Shown: piece after piece, positions 9,313-18,238 of the stretch
Layout of the letters: every line of letters begins with the position of its first letter
How positions within the stretch are numbered: position 1 is the stretch's first letter
Assembly: GCF_003260125.1 (NCBI RefSeq)
Contig: NZ_QHKO01000008.1
Coordinates: 1-64,000 of the forward strand
Length of the DNA: 64,000 bases
Source of the DNA: Lujinxingia litoralis
Lineage (GTDB): Bacteria; Myxococcota_A; Bradymonadia; Bradymonadales; Bradymonadaceae
Direction: 5' to 3'
Program-made: the position numbers and the translations under genes
Notes under the pieces: generated by a model
What the model was told of the DNA's origin: nothing
Database searches by the model: none
Seen by the model: only the letters and a program-made list of their open reading frames with translations

Positions 9313-10817
9313 ATAACGCCCAATTGCCCCTTGACGACGCGATGCCCGGCCGACCGATTCTGGCGCGGTGGGTGATCTGCGGGACGCTCCGGCTCGAAAC
9401 CGCCATGCATCTCGGAGGGAAGACGTCCGAAAGGGTGGATAAAACGGTACTGCGAGACGCTCGTGATGGCGGCCCGTTACTCCCGGGAACTACGTTGGCA
9501 GGTGCGTTGCGCAACGCGCTCGCCGATCGGCTCGTGGGGTACGGTGTAGAAGAGCCGGTATCCGTGTCGCGCCTCTTTGGTGGCGGGCGAGGCGATGACG
9601 ACGGAGCCCAAAGCCCTCTCATTGTCTTTGACGCGATCGGCAGGTTTCCCGAGGGTCAGGGGAGTGAGATCCGAGATGGTGTGGCCATCTCGCCGACCAC
9701 TGGCACCGCGGAGGACAACAAGAAGTACGACTATGAAGTACTCCCTGCGGGAACGAGCTTCCCCATTCGGCTCGACCTGCTGGTGGCCAACGCGAGCCAA
9801 GAGAAAGAACAGGTCGAGGCACTGGCGACGTCGCTTGATGCACTCTCCGACGGTGAGACGGCCTTCGGAGCGAAGCGGTCACGAGGCCTTGGTCGGGTTT
9901 CAGCGACCTGGACCGCTCGGCGATTCGATCTCACCACGCCAGCGGGTTGGATGGCATGGGCTCAGGCCGATCATGAGTTTCCACACAATACCGCGGACGA
10001 AGATTTTTCGGCTCTTGATGCGCTGCGGGCAGCCGCGCCCGAATCCCTGACCGCGCTGACAGTTTTAACGGATGCGCGGCAGCGGGTTGTTTTGGAGCTC
10101 CATCTCAAGGTTGAGGGAGATGTCCTTATCCGCAGCCCTGGAGCATCTCCTGATGCACCAGACGTGTCGCATCTCACAAGCGGCGGATCTCCGATTCTCA
10201 GTGGCACAAGCCTTGGCGGTGCTCTTCGCTCGCAGGCCCTCCGAATCGCGCGACTCGTCCGTCACCGCAAGGGCGATGGGGATCGTTTGATCGACGAGCT
10301 CTTTGGTCCTCGCTTTGAGGGGCAACGCCCTCCACCCGGATTAAAACTTTTCGCATCCCGGCTTCGTGTGGGAGAGGCGGTTATCAAGGGCGGCTCGTCT
10401 CCGAGGCAGACGCGTGTTGCGATCGACCGATTTACTCAGGGCGTGATTCCGACCGCGCTCTTTGATGAGCAGGTCCAAAGCGGGGGAGAGGCGTGCGTGC
10501 AGCTTGAACTAAGAGATCCGAGAGCCGGTGAGCTCGGATTGCTCTTGCTGGTGCTCAAGGACTTGTTGAGCGGAGAGCTGCCAGTGGGGGGGGCGTCCGC
10601 GGTCGGTCGCGGTGTTCTAACTGGGGCTGCAAGGCTAACTTTCTACGATGGGGACGACACAGAACCACGCTCCGCGATCATTCGCCCGGGCTCGTCGCCA
10701 GCCGGCGATGCTGCTGCAGAGATCGAGGCAGCAATCCAACAGTTCGTCGAGCCGTCATCGGTTAATCATGAAGTGGAGGTGGCCGCTGGCGTGATTGAGG
10801 AGGGAGTTTCGCAGTGA
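9309..10817 (+). CDS. Tandem Cas7-Cas7 RAMP fusion
   Basis: 502 aa with two consecutive RAMP units. Unit 1 (about 15-205) has MHLGGKTSERVDKTVLRD, GGPLLPGTTLAGALRN and the G-loop KRSRGLGRVS. Unit 2 (about 250-460) has VLIRSPGASPDAPDVSHL, GGSPILSGTSLGGALRS and GGASAVGRGVLTG. Each unit keeps aspartates in the loop before its PGT/SGT motif, where Csm3-type slicer residues lie. Such two-copy Cas7 fusions are known in some III-D systems and in the ancestry of single-protein III-E effectors. Start and stop each overlap neighbours by four bases. Confidence 0.82.
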   Translation: MNNAQLPLDDAMPGRPILARWVICGTLRLETAMHLGGKTSERVDKTVLRDARDGGPLLPGTTLAGALRNALADRLVGYGVEEPVSVSRLFGGGRGDDDGAQSPLIVFDAIGRFPEGQGSEIRDGVAISPTTGTAEDNKKYDYEVLPAGTSFPIRLDLLVANASQEKEQVEALATSLDALSDGETAFGAKRSRGLGRVSATWTARRFDLTTPAGWMAWAQADHEFPHNTADEDFSALDALRAAAPESLTALTVLTDARQRVVLELHLKVEGDVLIRSPGASPDAPDVSHLTSGGSPILSGTSLGGALRSQALRIARLVRHRKGDGDRLIDELFGPRFEGQRPPPGLKLFASRLRVGEAVIKGGSSPRQTRVAIDRFTQGVIPTALFDEQVQSGGEACVQLELRDPRAGELGLLLLVLKDLLSGELPVGGASAVGRGVLTGAARLTFYDGDDTEPRSAIIRPGSSPAGDAAAEIEAAIQQFVEPSSVNHEVEVAAGVIEEGVSQ

Positions 10818-11446
10818 GCATTACGACACCGAGCATCGCGGGTTGCACCATATCGTTATTTAATGAGCCGACCTGTCTTCAAATCCTAGAGTGGCTTGCA
10901 GGGGAGCTAGACTTGGCGCCGGAAGGCGTCGAGACAGGGCTGACTTGGGTTCTTGCACACTCTGATGATGGGGTGACATGGGGACGCTTCGACGAACAAG
11001 CAAACCGATGGCGACTGGGACATGATGCGATGCCCGAGGTGTCGCCGCCGATTCTGCCAGGGTCACTCCTAGAGCTACGAGTGTTCGGCGACGACGGCGA
11101 GTTGCTTATCTGGCGCACGGACGATGGGCTGTGCGGGCGACTTCTTAAGGATGACGAGCCCGAACGCAACACGAGCGATATAGACCCACTGCGCCCGTCC
11201 GAAGAGCTGCGTATTGTTCGCGGTGACCGGATTCGAGGAGGCGTCGGCGAGGGCTTCACCCGGGTTACTGACGCGGCTGGCGCTGAGCAGGTTTTGCCAA
11301 TCAAGGTTGATAGTGCTCAGCTAAGAGAGGGGAAGATCCGCCTCCTCGTCCGCCACTATTGGGTTCAAAATGCAGACAACGGCACGGTGCGCATCGCCGT
11401 GACCAGGCTCGTAAAGCTCACGACGGGGGAACAACATGGCGGCTGA
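10814..11446 (+). CDS. csx19: Csx19-like (TIGR03984-type) type III-D protein
   Basis: 210 aa from a GTG start that overlaps the previous stop, behind a GAGGAGGGAG site. It has no RAMP glycine loop. The central region WVLAHSDDGVTWGRFDEQ and the downstream ELRVFGDDGELLIWRTDDG resemble the Csx19 family, which accompanies Csx10 in III-D loci. Biochemical role is poorly known. The assignment rests on length, position between csx10 and the large RAMP, and the 'AHxDDGVxWG' pattern from memory; a profile search against TIGR03984 would settle it. It overlaps the next gene by 11 bases. Confidence 0.65.
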   Translation: MSITTPSIAGCTISLFNEPTCLQILEWLAGELDLAPEGVETGLTWVLAHSDDGVTWGRFDEQANRWRLGHDAMPEVSPPILPGSLLELRVFGDDGELLIWRTDDGLCGRLLKDDEPERNTSDIDPLRPSEELRIVRGDRIRGGVGEGFTRVTDAAGAEQVLPIKVDSAQLREGKIRLLVRHYWVQNADNGTVRIAVTRLVKLTTGEQHGG

Positions 11447-13946
11447 TAAAGGAATCTTGCGCCTCTCGAAAAAGGGAGCAGTTCAAATTGAATTCGTAAG
11501 CAAGAAGGGAAAGACGGTGCTCGCTAATGCGGCTCAGGATCAATTATCCCACACCTTGCGAACAAGGTTGAATGAACTCGACGGCCAGGAAGTGGAGTTT
11601 GAGCGCGTCGGCGGACAGCCTAAGCGAATTCGGGAAGTTGGAGGGGCTTTTGTCACCGCGTATGCGAGCGGAGACTCGAATGGTGGCGGTCGAGGGAAGC
11701 CGCGACGATCAACACGGTCTCAACGGCATTCTGGCAGTGATTCCCAAAAGAGAAATATTAAGACGCGGCACTTTCACAATCCGTACAACTTCGTCCCGGC
11801 GCCGCCGCGCGACACGTTGGATCCGGAGCTGGGTGATCATCCCCCCGTGAGTCAAGACAGCTTCGAGCCGGCTTTGTACACCGGTCGTATCGGTATTCGA
11901 CTGGTGGCGAAGACGCCTTTGTTGGTACCGGACATAGAGAACGCGCAGGAGAGTCCGAACGGCCACAAGACCTTTCCGCTATTGTTGAGTACAGACGGAA
12001 AACCCTCAATTCCGGCGTCAGGTATTCGCGGCATGCTCCGTTCGGCCTATGAGGCCATCACCAACTCCCGCTTCGGGACCTTTTCGAACGAGCTGCGTAG
12101 TCGGCTTGCGTTTCGAATGAATGCAAGTGATGGATTGCGACTGATCCCGGCACGTGTCGAGAGCGGTGAGATTCGGCTTATGACAGGCGTCTCCAAAATT
12201 GCTCGGGATGGGCAGCTTGACCAGGGCGACCCTCAATATGCGGCATGGCTTGGACGTTACCGGAATGGACAGCTCGACAGCCGTGCAATGCGCTATCCTG
12301 ATGGTAGCCTGCCGGCCCACGGCGACGCTGTTGAGTGCTGGTTGGAGCGCTTTCAGCATCATCGTTGGAATCGAAGACGTAAGAGGCATACCAAAGATTT
12401 CCAATACGTGAAGGTCCGCGCCATTATTCGGCAAGGTGAACAGCTGGGGGCAATGCCGGAGCCGAGCCAAGGGGCTCAGGTTAGAGGCCGCTCCTGGCAT
12501 GAGCCTCTTGGCTCGCCGCTCATACGCGTTAAAGGCTGGGTGTGCATCACGAATGCCAATATTAATCGCAAGCACGATGAGCGTGTTTTCTTCAGTTCCG
12601 ACACGAGCCACACGCCCAATACATTCTCGTTGAAGAACAGTCATCGCGACTTGTGGCGCGAGTTGATCCAGAACTACCAATCGATCCACCAAGACGACCT
12701 GCGTCGCCGAAGGCAAAACGGACAGGCATTCGACGAATACCTTGGACGGGAGCCAGGAAAGACCGGATGGTCCCGTCACATCTACACCTCCTCCGACGTG
12801 GATTTGAAAGACGGTACCCTCTGTTATGTACGACTCAACGACCAGCAGACGGATGTGGAGGCTATCTTCCCGGTTATGATCGCGCGCGAACTTTATCCGG
12901 TCTCTCCCTGGGAGCTGCTGCCGGCGTCGCTGCGGCCCGCCACGAGCCTCGATGAACTCTCGCCTGCGGACCGTGTATTCGGGTGGGTGCGAGCAAAACG
13001 AGGGGCGCAGGGGGCTGGGGCCGTTCGAGGCCTTCTTCGCGTCGGTCCGGTGACCTGCATGTCGGCTGTCGAGGACGCAGTCGAGACGTTCCCCCACCCG
13101 GGCGTGCCCCTTGCGATCCTTTCAGCGCCGAAGCCCCAACAGGGGCGTTTCTATGTTGCCCGGGACTCAAGTGGAGAAGCGCAGAAGGATAGCTTGGCCA
13201 AGAATAAATCTGGCTACTCCCGGGGAAAGGGACTTCGAGGGCGCAAGGTATATCCCCACCAGAGGAGTCTTTCGCAAGCGCACTGGCAAGAGCCACTGGA
13301 GGACAGAACTCAAACAGGTATCGGGAGCCCGGCGCACTATCAGGAATACCGTCGTCCGCAACGTGGTGGCGAAGAACAGCGTGATGATCAGAACCGTTCC
13401 ATTCTGGGTTGGGTCAAGCCTGGTGCCGAATTCCGGTTCGATATTCATGTCCACAATCTGTCGCGGGTCGAACTTGGGGCTCTTGTCTGGCTACTGTCCT
13501 TGCCGTCTGAATACTTCCTTCGCTTTGGAGGCGGCAAACCATTCGGTTTCGGGAGCGTCCGTCTTGAGGTCGACACGTTCGATGTCCGAAGCGGTGACAA
13601 TCTGAGGAATCATTACTCAAGCTGGATGGTCGATTCCGTAGGGACCAATGTTCATCAGGTTTCAAAGGAAGCGTTCCAGCGAGCGATCCTTCAAATCTAT
13701 TCCACGGATGGCCAGACAAACGTTGATGAAGTGTCATTTATCAAAGCATTTCTCACGGCGTGTCGAGGTCACAAGGATAATCTTCCAACCCATTACCCTC
13801 GTGCCACTGTGGAGGGGCTGCCGGGGCCGCCGAACCCAGCCGGCGAGTCTTTCAAGTGGTTCGTTGCGAACGAACGGCAGGAGGCGTGTTATGCGCTAGA
13901 AAATCTAGCGAGCGACGAGGGAATGCCCGTGCTGAAAGAAAAATAG
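11436..13946 (+). CDS. Large RAMP protein (TIGR03986-type) with N-terminal beta domain
   Basis: 836 aa, last gene of the operon. Residues 1-70 form a small strand-rich, nucleic-acid-binding-like domain (GILRLSKKGAVQIEFVSKKG, then LDGQEVEFERVGGQPKRIRE). Residues 75-120 are a basic, low-complexity linker. From about 145 a RAMP domain begins: LVAKTPLLVPDIENAQ, then PSIPASGIRGMLRSAYEAIT, a signature of the big III-D RAMPs. A long lysine/arginine-rich insertion (for example HHRWNRRRKRHTKDFQ) precedes a second half ending with the G-loop FGGGKPFGFGSVRLEV near 695. Probably a Cas7-like end subunit with an insertion that contacts RNA. No cas gene follows it. Confidence 0.75.
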   Translation: MAADKGILRLSKKGAVQIEFVSKKGKTVLANAAQDQLSHTLRTRLNELDGQEVEFERVGGQPKRIREVGGAFVTAYASGDSNGGGRGKPRRSTRSQRHSGSDSQKRNIKTRHFHNPYNFVPAPPRDTLDPELGDHPPVSQDSFEPALYTGRIGIRLVAKTPLLVPDIENAQESPNGHKTFPLLLSTDGKPSIPASGIRGMLRSAYEAITNSRFGTFSNELRSRLAFRMNASDGLRLIPARVESGEIRLMTGVSKIARDGQLDQGDPQYAAWLGRYRNGQLDSRAMRYPDGSLPAHGDAVECWLERFQHHRWNRRRKRHTKDFQYVKVRAIIRQGEQLGAMPEPSQGAQVRGRSWHEPLGSPLIRVKGWVCITNANINRKHDERVFFSSDTSHTPNTFSLKNSHRDLWRELIQNYQSIHQDDLRRRRQNGQAFDEYLGREPGKTGWSRHIYTSSDVDLKDGTLCYVRLNDQQTDVEAIFPVMIARELYPVSPWELLPASLRPATSLDELSPADRVFGWVRAKRGAQGAGAVRGLLRVGPVTCMSAVEDAVETFPHPGVPLAILSAPKPQQGRFYVARDSSGEAQKDSLAKNKSGYSRGKGLRGRKVYPHQRSLSQAHWQEPLEDRTQTGIGSPAHYQEYRRPQRGGEEQRDDQNRSILGWVKPGAEFRFDIHVHNLSRVELGALVWLLSLPSEYFLRFGGGKPFGFGSVRLEVDTFDVRSGDNLRNHYSSWMVDSVGTNVHQVSKEAFQRAILQIYSTDGQTNVDEVSFIKAFLTACRGHKDNLPTHYPRATVEGLPGPPNPAGESFKWFVANERQEACYALENLASDEGMPVLKEK

Positions 13947-13989
13947 TAGTGGATGAGGCTGTAGCCAAAATAGAAGAAGGGGACGTCGA

Positions 13990-14230
13990 TAAGCTATCAG
14001 GTTAATTGCCCTGTTTGTGCCTCTTTTCTCATCCATTGCGAAGGCCTTTCTCGGGCTGACTGAGCTCCCTCATGAATTATCGCATCTCCTCCATTATCTG
14101 CTTTTGCGATCCTCTCTTCGAACTCCATTAACTGAATCCAACCGGAGTCGGACAGATGGTTTCGATGTAAGCAGCGCATGGTGTCCCCTCCCCCCCCGGC
14201 TAATCACCACGGGTTCACCCCCACCCACCC
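13990..14230 (+). pseudogene. Possible metallopeptidase remnant downstream of the cas operon
   Basis: The 419-base gap from 13947 to 14365 has no clear intact gene. In one plus frame a stretch from about 13993 encodes a hydrophobic segment followed by FLGLTELPHELSHLLHYLL, containing an HELSH (HExxH) zinc-type motif, before the frame runs into a C-rich low-complexity stretch at 14185-14240 and loses protein character. This could be a decayed fragment of a membrane metallopeptidase or chance coding. It has no convincing start codon or ribosome binding site. Confidence 0.2.
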
Positions 14231-14365
14231 CTTCCCCAACACGCCAACCTGCTTTAGACTCGAGCTCTACCCAGACAACGGCATCGCCGTGCCCCCCCGG
14301 GGTTGTTGCCGCCGATCTTTCGAACCGACGCGTGCGCGGGTGCGCGTGGTGCATCGAGGAGGAGC

Positions 14366-15928
14366 ATGATGAGCAGCGACGAGCCCATGGCGGTGGTGGC
14401 GACCGAGGTTGAGGCGCGGGGGGCCGGGTTGCCGGCGGAGTTGCTGGCGGAGGTGGGTCCGCTGGTCTGGCGAGTGCGGGCGCTGCGGGCGCGGCAGGCG
14501 ATTGGTTATGACGAGGCGTGTCGGAGCGCGCGGGGGGCGCGGGCCCATCGGGGGGAATTGCAGGAGCTGGACGCGTTGCTGGAGGGGCTGTTGGCCGAGC
14601 TCGGGGCGCGGGTCTTTGACCACCTGGAGGATGGGGGGTGGGGCGGGGGGCTCTCGCGCGCGGCGGGGGATGAGGAGGATGAGGCCCCGGCGGAGGAGGC
14701 GCCGGAGGAGGGGGCGGAGCGTCAACAGGGCGCGCCACCCACCGCCGAACCCCCCCCACCCCCCGAGAGGGCGCGCGGGCTGCGCGTGCCCACTCGCCTC
14801 ATCGGTGGGCAGGTGCGGGCGGGGGCGGCGAGTGGGGCGCCGACGCGGGCGGAGCTGGTGGCGCATCTCTTGCCGGATGTGCGCGAGCAGCTCGGGGCGC
14901 CGCCTCGCCGCGTGCGCACGTACACCGAGACGGTGGGGGAGCTGGGGCGCCTGAAGGCCGCCACCGAAGACGAGGCGCTCTGCCGCTGGGAGCAGCTGCC
15001 GGCCGAGGTGCAGGTGGTGCTGGCGGGGTTCATCGTGGCGCGCTTTCGTCACCTGCAAGAGGAGACTCCGGCCGACTGCCGGGGCGTGGTCGAGGGGGAC
15101 CGCCACGCGCTCACGGTGATTCAGAGCCTGCGTGCGCATGTGGGGCAGGGGCACGTGGGCTATGTGCACGGGCTGGCGCGCGACCACGGGCCCGAGCGGG
15201 GGAGCTGGGCCGCCGACGCTGTGCACTACCACCGGGAGCTGGCGCGTCAGGCCCATGAGTACTATGGCGAGCCGCTGGAGGAGGCGCGTCGGGCGATTAA
15301 TCCGGAGCGGGCGCTCGGGAGGATTCGTGCGCTGATCGACCAGGAACCCTCGGTGGATCGCATCTGTGCGCTGGTCGAAGACGTGCTCCGCTCGCCAGGG
15401 GGCTTAAGAGGCGATGACCCCCGGCTGGTGCGGCTGATGCGGCCCTTTCGCGACCACTTAAGCGGGGCGTCACTGTCCCGGCTGCGTCAGGCCATCGACG
15501 CCCATGACGCCGCGCAGCAGGCCGAACCGGAGTTTGAGGAGGGCCTCTTGCCGCCGGACTGGCCCTGGCGCGAGGCGATCCGGCGCTCGCGGGTGGTGAT
15601 GGTCGGAGGCGACAGCCGCCCCGGGGCCCAGGCGCGCATTGAGCAGATCTTTGAGCCGGCGAGCTTTGAGTGGATTACGGTAAACGGCGGGGAGAATGTG
15701 CGGCAGGTGCAGGCGCTGGCGGGGCGGATGCAGCAGGGGAGCGTCGATGTGGTGATCCTGCTCACGGCCTTCGTCAGCCATAAGATCAGCGACCAGGTCA
15801 CCGAGGCCGCGGGCAAGTCCAACGGGGTGCACCTGGTCTACATCAACCGCGGCTACGGCATCGCCCGGCTGCGTCAGGGGTTTGAGGACTTCGTCCCCTG
15901 CGAGCCCCTCGGCGCCGACCCGGCCTGA
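14366..15928 (+). CDS. Unknown protein with C-terminal DUF2325-like domain
   Basis: 520 aa. Residues 1-400 are alpha-helical and charged, with an acidic/proline-rich low-complexity stretch around 100-145. Residues about 410-510 look like DUF2325: RVVMVGGDSRPGAQARIEQIF, then VDVVILLTAFVSHKISDQV and VHLVYINRGYGIARL. DUF2325 has a Rossmann-like fold of unknown activity. Starts at 14366 and 14369 are both possible behind GAGGAGGAG. It is GC-rich, unlike the adjacent cas genes, so it probably belongs to the chromosome and not to the CRISPR island, although it is transcribed in the same direction. Function is not known. Confidence 0.7.
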   Translation: MMSSDEPMAVVATEVEARGAGLPAELLAEVGPLVWRVRALRARQAIGYDEACRSARGARAHRGELQELDALLEGLLAELGARVFDHLEDGGWGGGLSRAAGDEEDEAPAEEAPEEGAERQQGAPPTAEPPPPPERARGLRVPTRLIGGQVRAGAASGAPTRAELVAHLLPDVREQLGAPPRRVRTYTETVGELGRLKAATEDEALCRWEQLPAEVQVVLAGFIVARFRHLQEETPADCRGVVEGDRHALTVIQSLRAHVGQGHVGYVHGLARDHGPERGSWAADAVHYHRELARQAHEYYGEPLEEARRAINPERALGRIRALIDQEPSVDRICALVEDVLRSPGGLRGDDPRLVRLMRPFRDHLSGASLSRLRQAIDAHDAAQQAEPEFEEGLLPPDWPWREAIRRSRVVMVGGDSRPGAQARIEQIFEPASFEWITVNGGENVRQVQALAGRMQQGSVDVVILLTAFVSHKISDQVTEAAGKSNGVHLVYINRGYGIARLRQGFEDFVPCEPLGADPA

Positions 15929-16148
15929 GCGTTGGCCGGTGCGCTGCGCTTGTGGTGTCCGGCGCGCATCGACTAGTACGCCCTGAGTTCGAGCGGATGT
16001 CTGCTGTGTGGCGCCGCGCGCCGCGCGCCGGGGCGTGGCCCGGCCGCGTCGATGTAACATGCGTCCGCTCTTGCCCGGGACGTCGTACAAGGGACGCCGC
16101 TCATCCACAAAAGGTCTGCCCCGGGGCATCGGGGCTTAAGGAGTGTCG

Positions 16149-16916
16149 ATGCGCCTAAAAATCCTGCGCCTCAATGGCCTGCGTCTGGAGCTGCGCCGTG
16201 CCGCCGACCTGACGCCGGCCGATCGCGACGAGATCTACATCTTTGCCAGCCGCTACATCGAGGGCAGCCGCCAGGTTATCGACGCCGGCTTTGAGGTGAT
16301 GCGCGACGTGATCCTGGTGCGCGAGCGCGCGGGCGGCCCCCTGGTGGGGGTGGGCACCATGGACGTGCGCCTCTTCGAGGTGGCGGGCCGCCGCCGGGTG
16401 GTGCTCTACCCGGGCAACGCCCTCTTGGAGCCCCGCTTCCGAGGGCGCAACGTGCTCCAGGCCGTGGTGATGGTCTACTTTCTGGAGGCGCGCCTCGGGT
16501 ACCCGCGCTGCCCCATCGATCTGGCGATGGCCGTGTTCAGCTACAAGAGCTACCTCCTCTTGCCCCGCACCTACCAGACCTTCTGGCCCCGCTACGAGCA
16601 GGCCACGCCGCCGACCGAGCGCGAGCTGATGCGCCGGGTGGCCGAGCGCTACAGCCAGAACGTGCGCCCGGGGCCCGGGGGCGAATGGATCGGCACGGTG
16701 CCCAAACACCTCCGCGGAGAGGTCGCCCCGATCGGCTCGCAGGAGCTGGCGTCGGCGCACGTGCGCTACTTCCACGAGCAGAACCCGGGCTACGGACAGG
16801 GCGATGTGCTCGTGGTGCTCGCGCCGCTGAATCTAAAGAACTGGCGCGCGATGGTGCGCACCACGGTGCGCCGTCAGCTCCGCGGACTCAAGAGCCGGGC
16901 TCGGGCGAGGGTTTGA
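16149..16916 (+). CDS. Possible GNAT-type N-acyltransferase
   Basis: 255 aa starting at an ATG five bases behind AAGGAG (16138-16143). The region GVGTMDVRLFEVAGRRRVVL, then GNALLEPRFRGRNVLQAVVM looks like the acetyl-CoA-binding part of a GNAT fold (strand, then an R-G-R-x-x-G/N-like turn followed by a helix). The remainder is arginine-rich and tryptophan-containing, and the C-terminus is strongly basic. Substrate unknown. The assignment is moderate because the classic Q/RxxGxG/A loop is only approximate. Confidence 0.45.
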   Translation: MRLKILRLNGLRLELRRAADLTPADRDEIYIFASRYIEGSRQVIDAGFEVMRDVILVRERAGGPLVGVGTMDVRLFEVAGRRRVVLYPGNALLEPRFRGRNVLQAVVMVYFLEARLGYPRCPIDLAMAVFSYKSYLLLPRTYQTFWPRYEQATPPTERELMRRVAERYSQNVRPGPGGEWIGTVPKHLRGEVAPIGSQELASAHVRYFHEQNPGYGQGDVLVVLAPLNLKNWRAMVRTTVRRQLRGLKSRARARV

Positions 16917-17238
16917 AGAGAGAAGGGGGGAAGGCGATGAGTTACAAAATACATGTTTACAAAAATAGATTAACCCGTAAGGGTTAGGGTTCATCTCAAC
17001 AGGCCTGAGGAGAGGGAGCTCCGCGTGTCCGAATCGTCCCCACACGCACCAAATGGCAGCTCATCGCTCGGGCCGCGCCGAATAAGCCGGTGAAGGCCGT
17101 GGCGCGCTGCGTTCTCTACAATCAGAGCTGATGTAAGAGGCATGAGTTGCCTGATAGCATCAGGGGCGAGGGAGATTTTGTACGTCTCTCTTCGCTCCTG
17201 ATGTTCACTTTTAAGATGCGGCAGGTGTGGAGACGAAG
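16917..17238 (+). other. Gene-poor stretch with a short peptide-like frame and a small hairpin
   Basis: 322 bases, clearly AT-richer than the flanks. An ATG at 16937 opens a 16-codon frame (MSYKIHVYKNRLTRKG) behind a purine-rich AGAAGGGGGG run. It may be a leader peptide or the stub of a deleted gene. A TAACCC-GTAA-GGGTTA hairpin lies at 16971-16986, without a T tract. I see nothing else that can be supported. Confidence 0.3.
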
Positions 17239-18081
17239 ATGATCTGTAAGCATTACGGGATGTTGATAACAGCGCTAATATTTGTGGGGGTGGGGTGTGG
17301 TGATCCGGACATTCAGGATGTGCCACAGGCGTGCAGTATGGAAGGGGCTCAAGACTGCAACCTTGATGAAGATAGCTGGATCAGGGTTAATAGTGTCGAG
17401 GATCTCGCGAGCGTTTGTGAAGATGCCTGTGAGCAAATGTATAGTTTATATTTTTCCGATCTTCGTGAGATGGAGCAGTTGACGGGATTCTCGTGGGTCA
17501 AGCGTGTGGAGGTGAGCTTGAACATCTCCGGTCTGCGCAATGTGCATACGTTGCGGGGGTTTGATAATCTTGAGTTTTCAAACGTGGTAGTTCTTGAGAA
17601 TAACTTTAGGTTGAAGACAATCGAAGGGTTTGGCGCACTGAAAGAGGTGAATTATTTAGAGCTGGAGCAAATGGATGGAATCGATACGATTCAAGCGTTT
17701 GATAATCTGGAGTTTATGGGGCCGGCAGGCGACTTTAGTGATAGCTTCGGATTCTTTCTGACCAGCATGGACGGCATCATCCACCTGGAAGGTCTGCATA
17801 AGGTCCGGGAGGCGGGGATTGTGGCCATTCAGTACAACGAGAATCTGGAGTCGATCGATATCATGGATTCGGTCGAAGAGATCCGTTCGCTCTCGATTCG
17901 CGACAACCCCAAACTCTCCAGCCTGGGGGAGTGGCCAAATCTTCGTCGGGCGCATTGGGGAATTGAGGTGCATGACACGCCCAACCTCCGTCGCTGTGAG
18001 GTGGAGGCGTTGATCGACCAGCTGGAGGAGCGTCCGGAGAACGTGGAGTTGTCGGGGTTGAGCGACGCGCCCTGCGACTGA
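17239..18081 (+). CDS. Leucine-rich-repeat-like lipoprotein
   Basis: 280 aa. An N-terminal hydrophobic signal (LITALIFVGVGCGDP) ends in a VGVGC lipobox, so it is probably lipid-anchored. The mature part repeats short strand-turn units such as VNYLELEQMDGIDTIQAF, GLHKVREAGIVAIQYNENL and IRSLSIRDNPKLSSLGEW. This resembles the receptor-L-domain/BspA style of leucine-rich repeat and suggests a binding surface. The ATG at 17239 is preferred over an in-frame GTG at 17227 because GGAG lies at 17229-17232. Codons are AT-richer than in neighbouring genes, a hint of transfer. Ligand unknown. Confidence 0.7.
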   Translation: MICKHYGMLITALIFVGVGCGDPDIQDVPQACSMEGAQDCNLDEDSWIRVNSVEDLASVCEDACEQMYSLYFSDLREMEQLTGFSWVKRVEVSLNISGLRNVHTLRGFDNLEFSNVVVLENNFRLKTIEGFGALKEVNYLELEQMDGIDTIQAFDNLEFMGPAGDFSDSFGFFLTSMDGIIHLEGLHKVREAGIVAIQYNENLESIDIMDSVEEIRSLSIRDNPKLSSLGEWPNLRRAHWGIEVHDTPNLRRCEVEALIDQLEERPENVELSGLSDAPCD

Positions 18082-18190
18082 AGCCCTCTCCCTCCTGACA
18101 GCTCGCCGCCGGAGAGCGTTCGGAGCCCCTCCGGAGGCTCACCGCGTCGCACGGAGCAGGGTTCGGGAATGAAGGGAGAGGCCGGGGGTT

Positions 18191-18219
18191 TTGTTATTCA
18201 AGTGTTCGCTTGAACAATC
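18191..18219 (+). promoter_or_regulatory. Dyad operator upstream of the ArsR-rhodanese gene
   Basis: TTCAAG-TGTTCG-CTTGAA at 18197-18214 is a perfect 6-bp inverted repeat 24 bases upstream of the start codon, within a locally AT-rich stretch. A further TTGAAT follows at 18220. ArsR-family repressors usually bind such dyads in their own promoter, so this is the likely self-regulatory site. A weak promoter reading TTGTTA-N17-ACAATC overlaps it. Confidence 0.55.
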
Positions 18220-18238
18220 TTGAATCGCTGAGGCCTCC

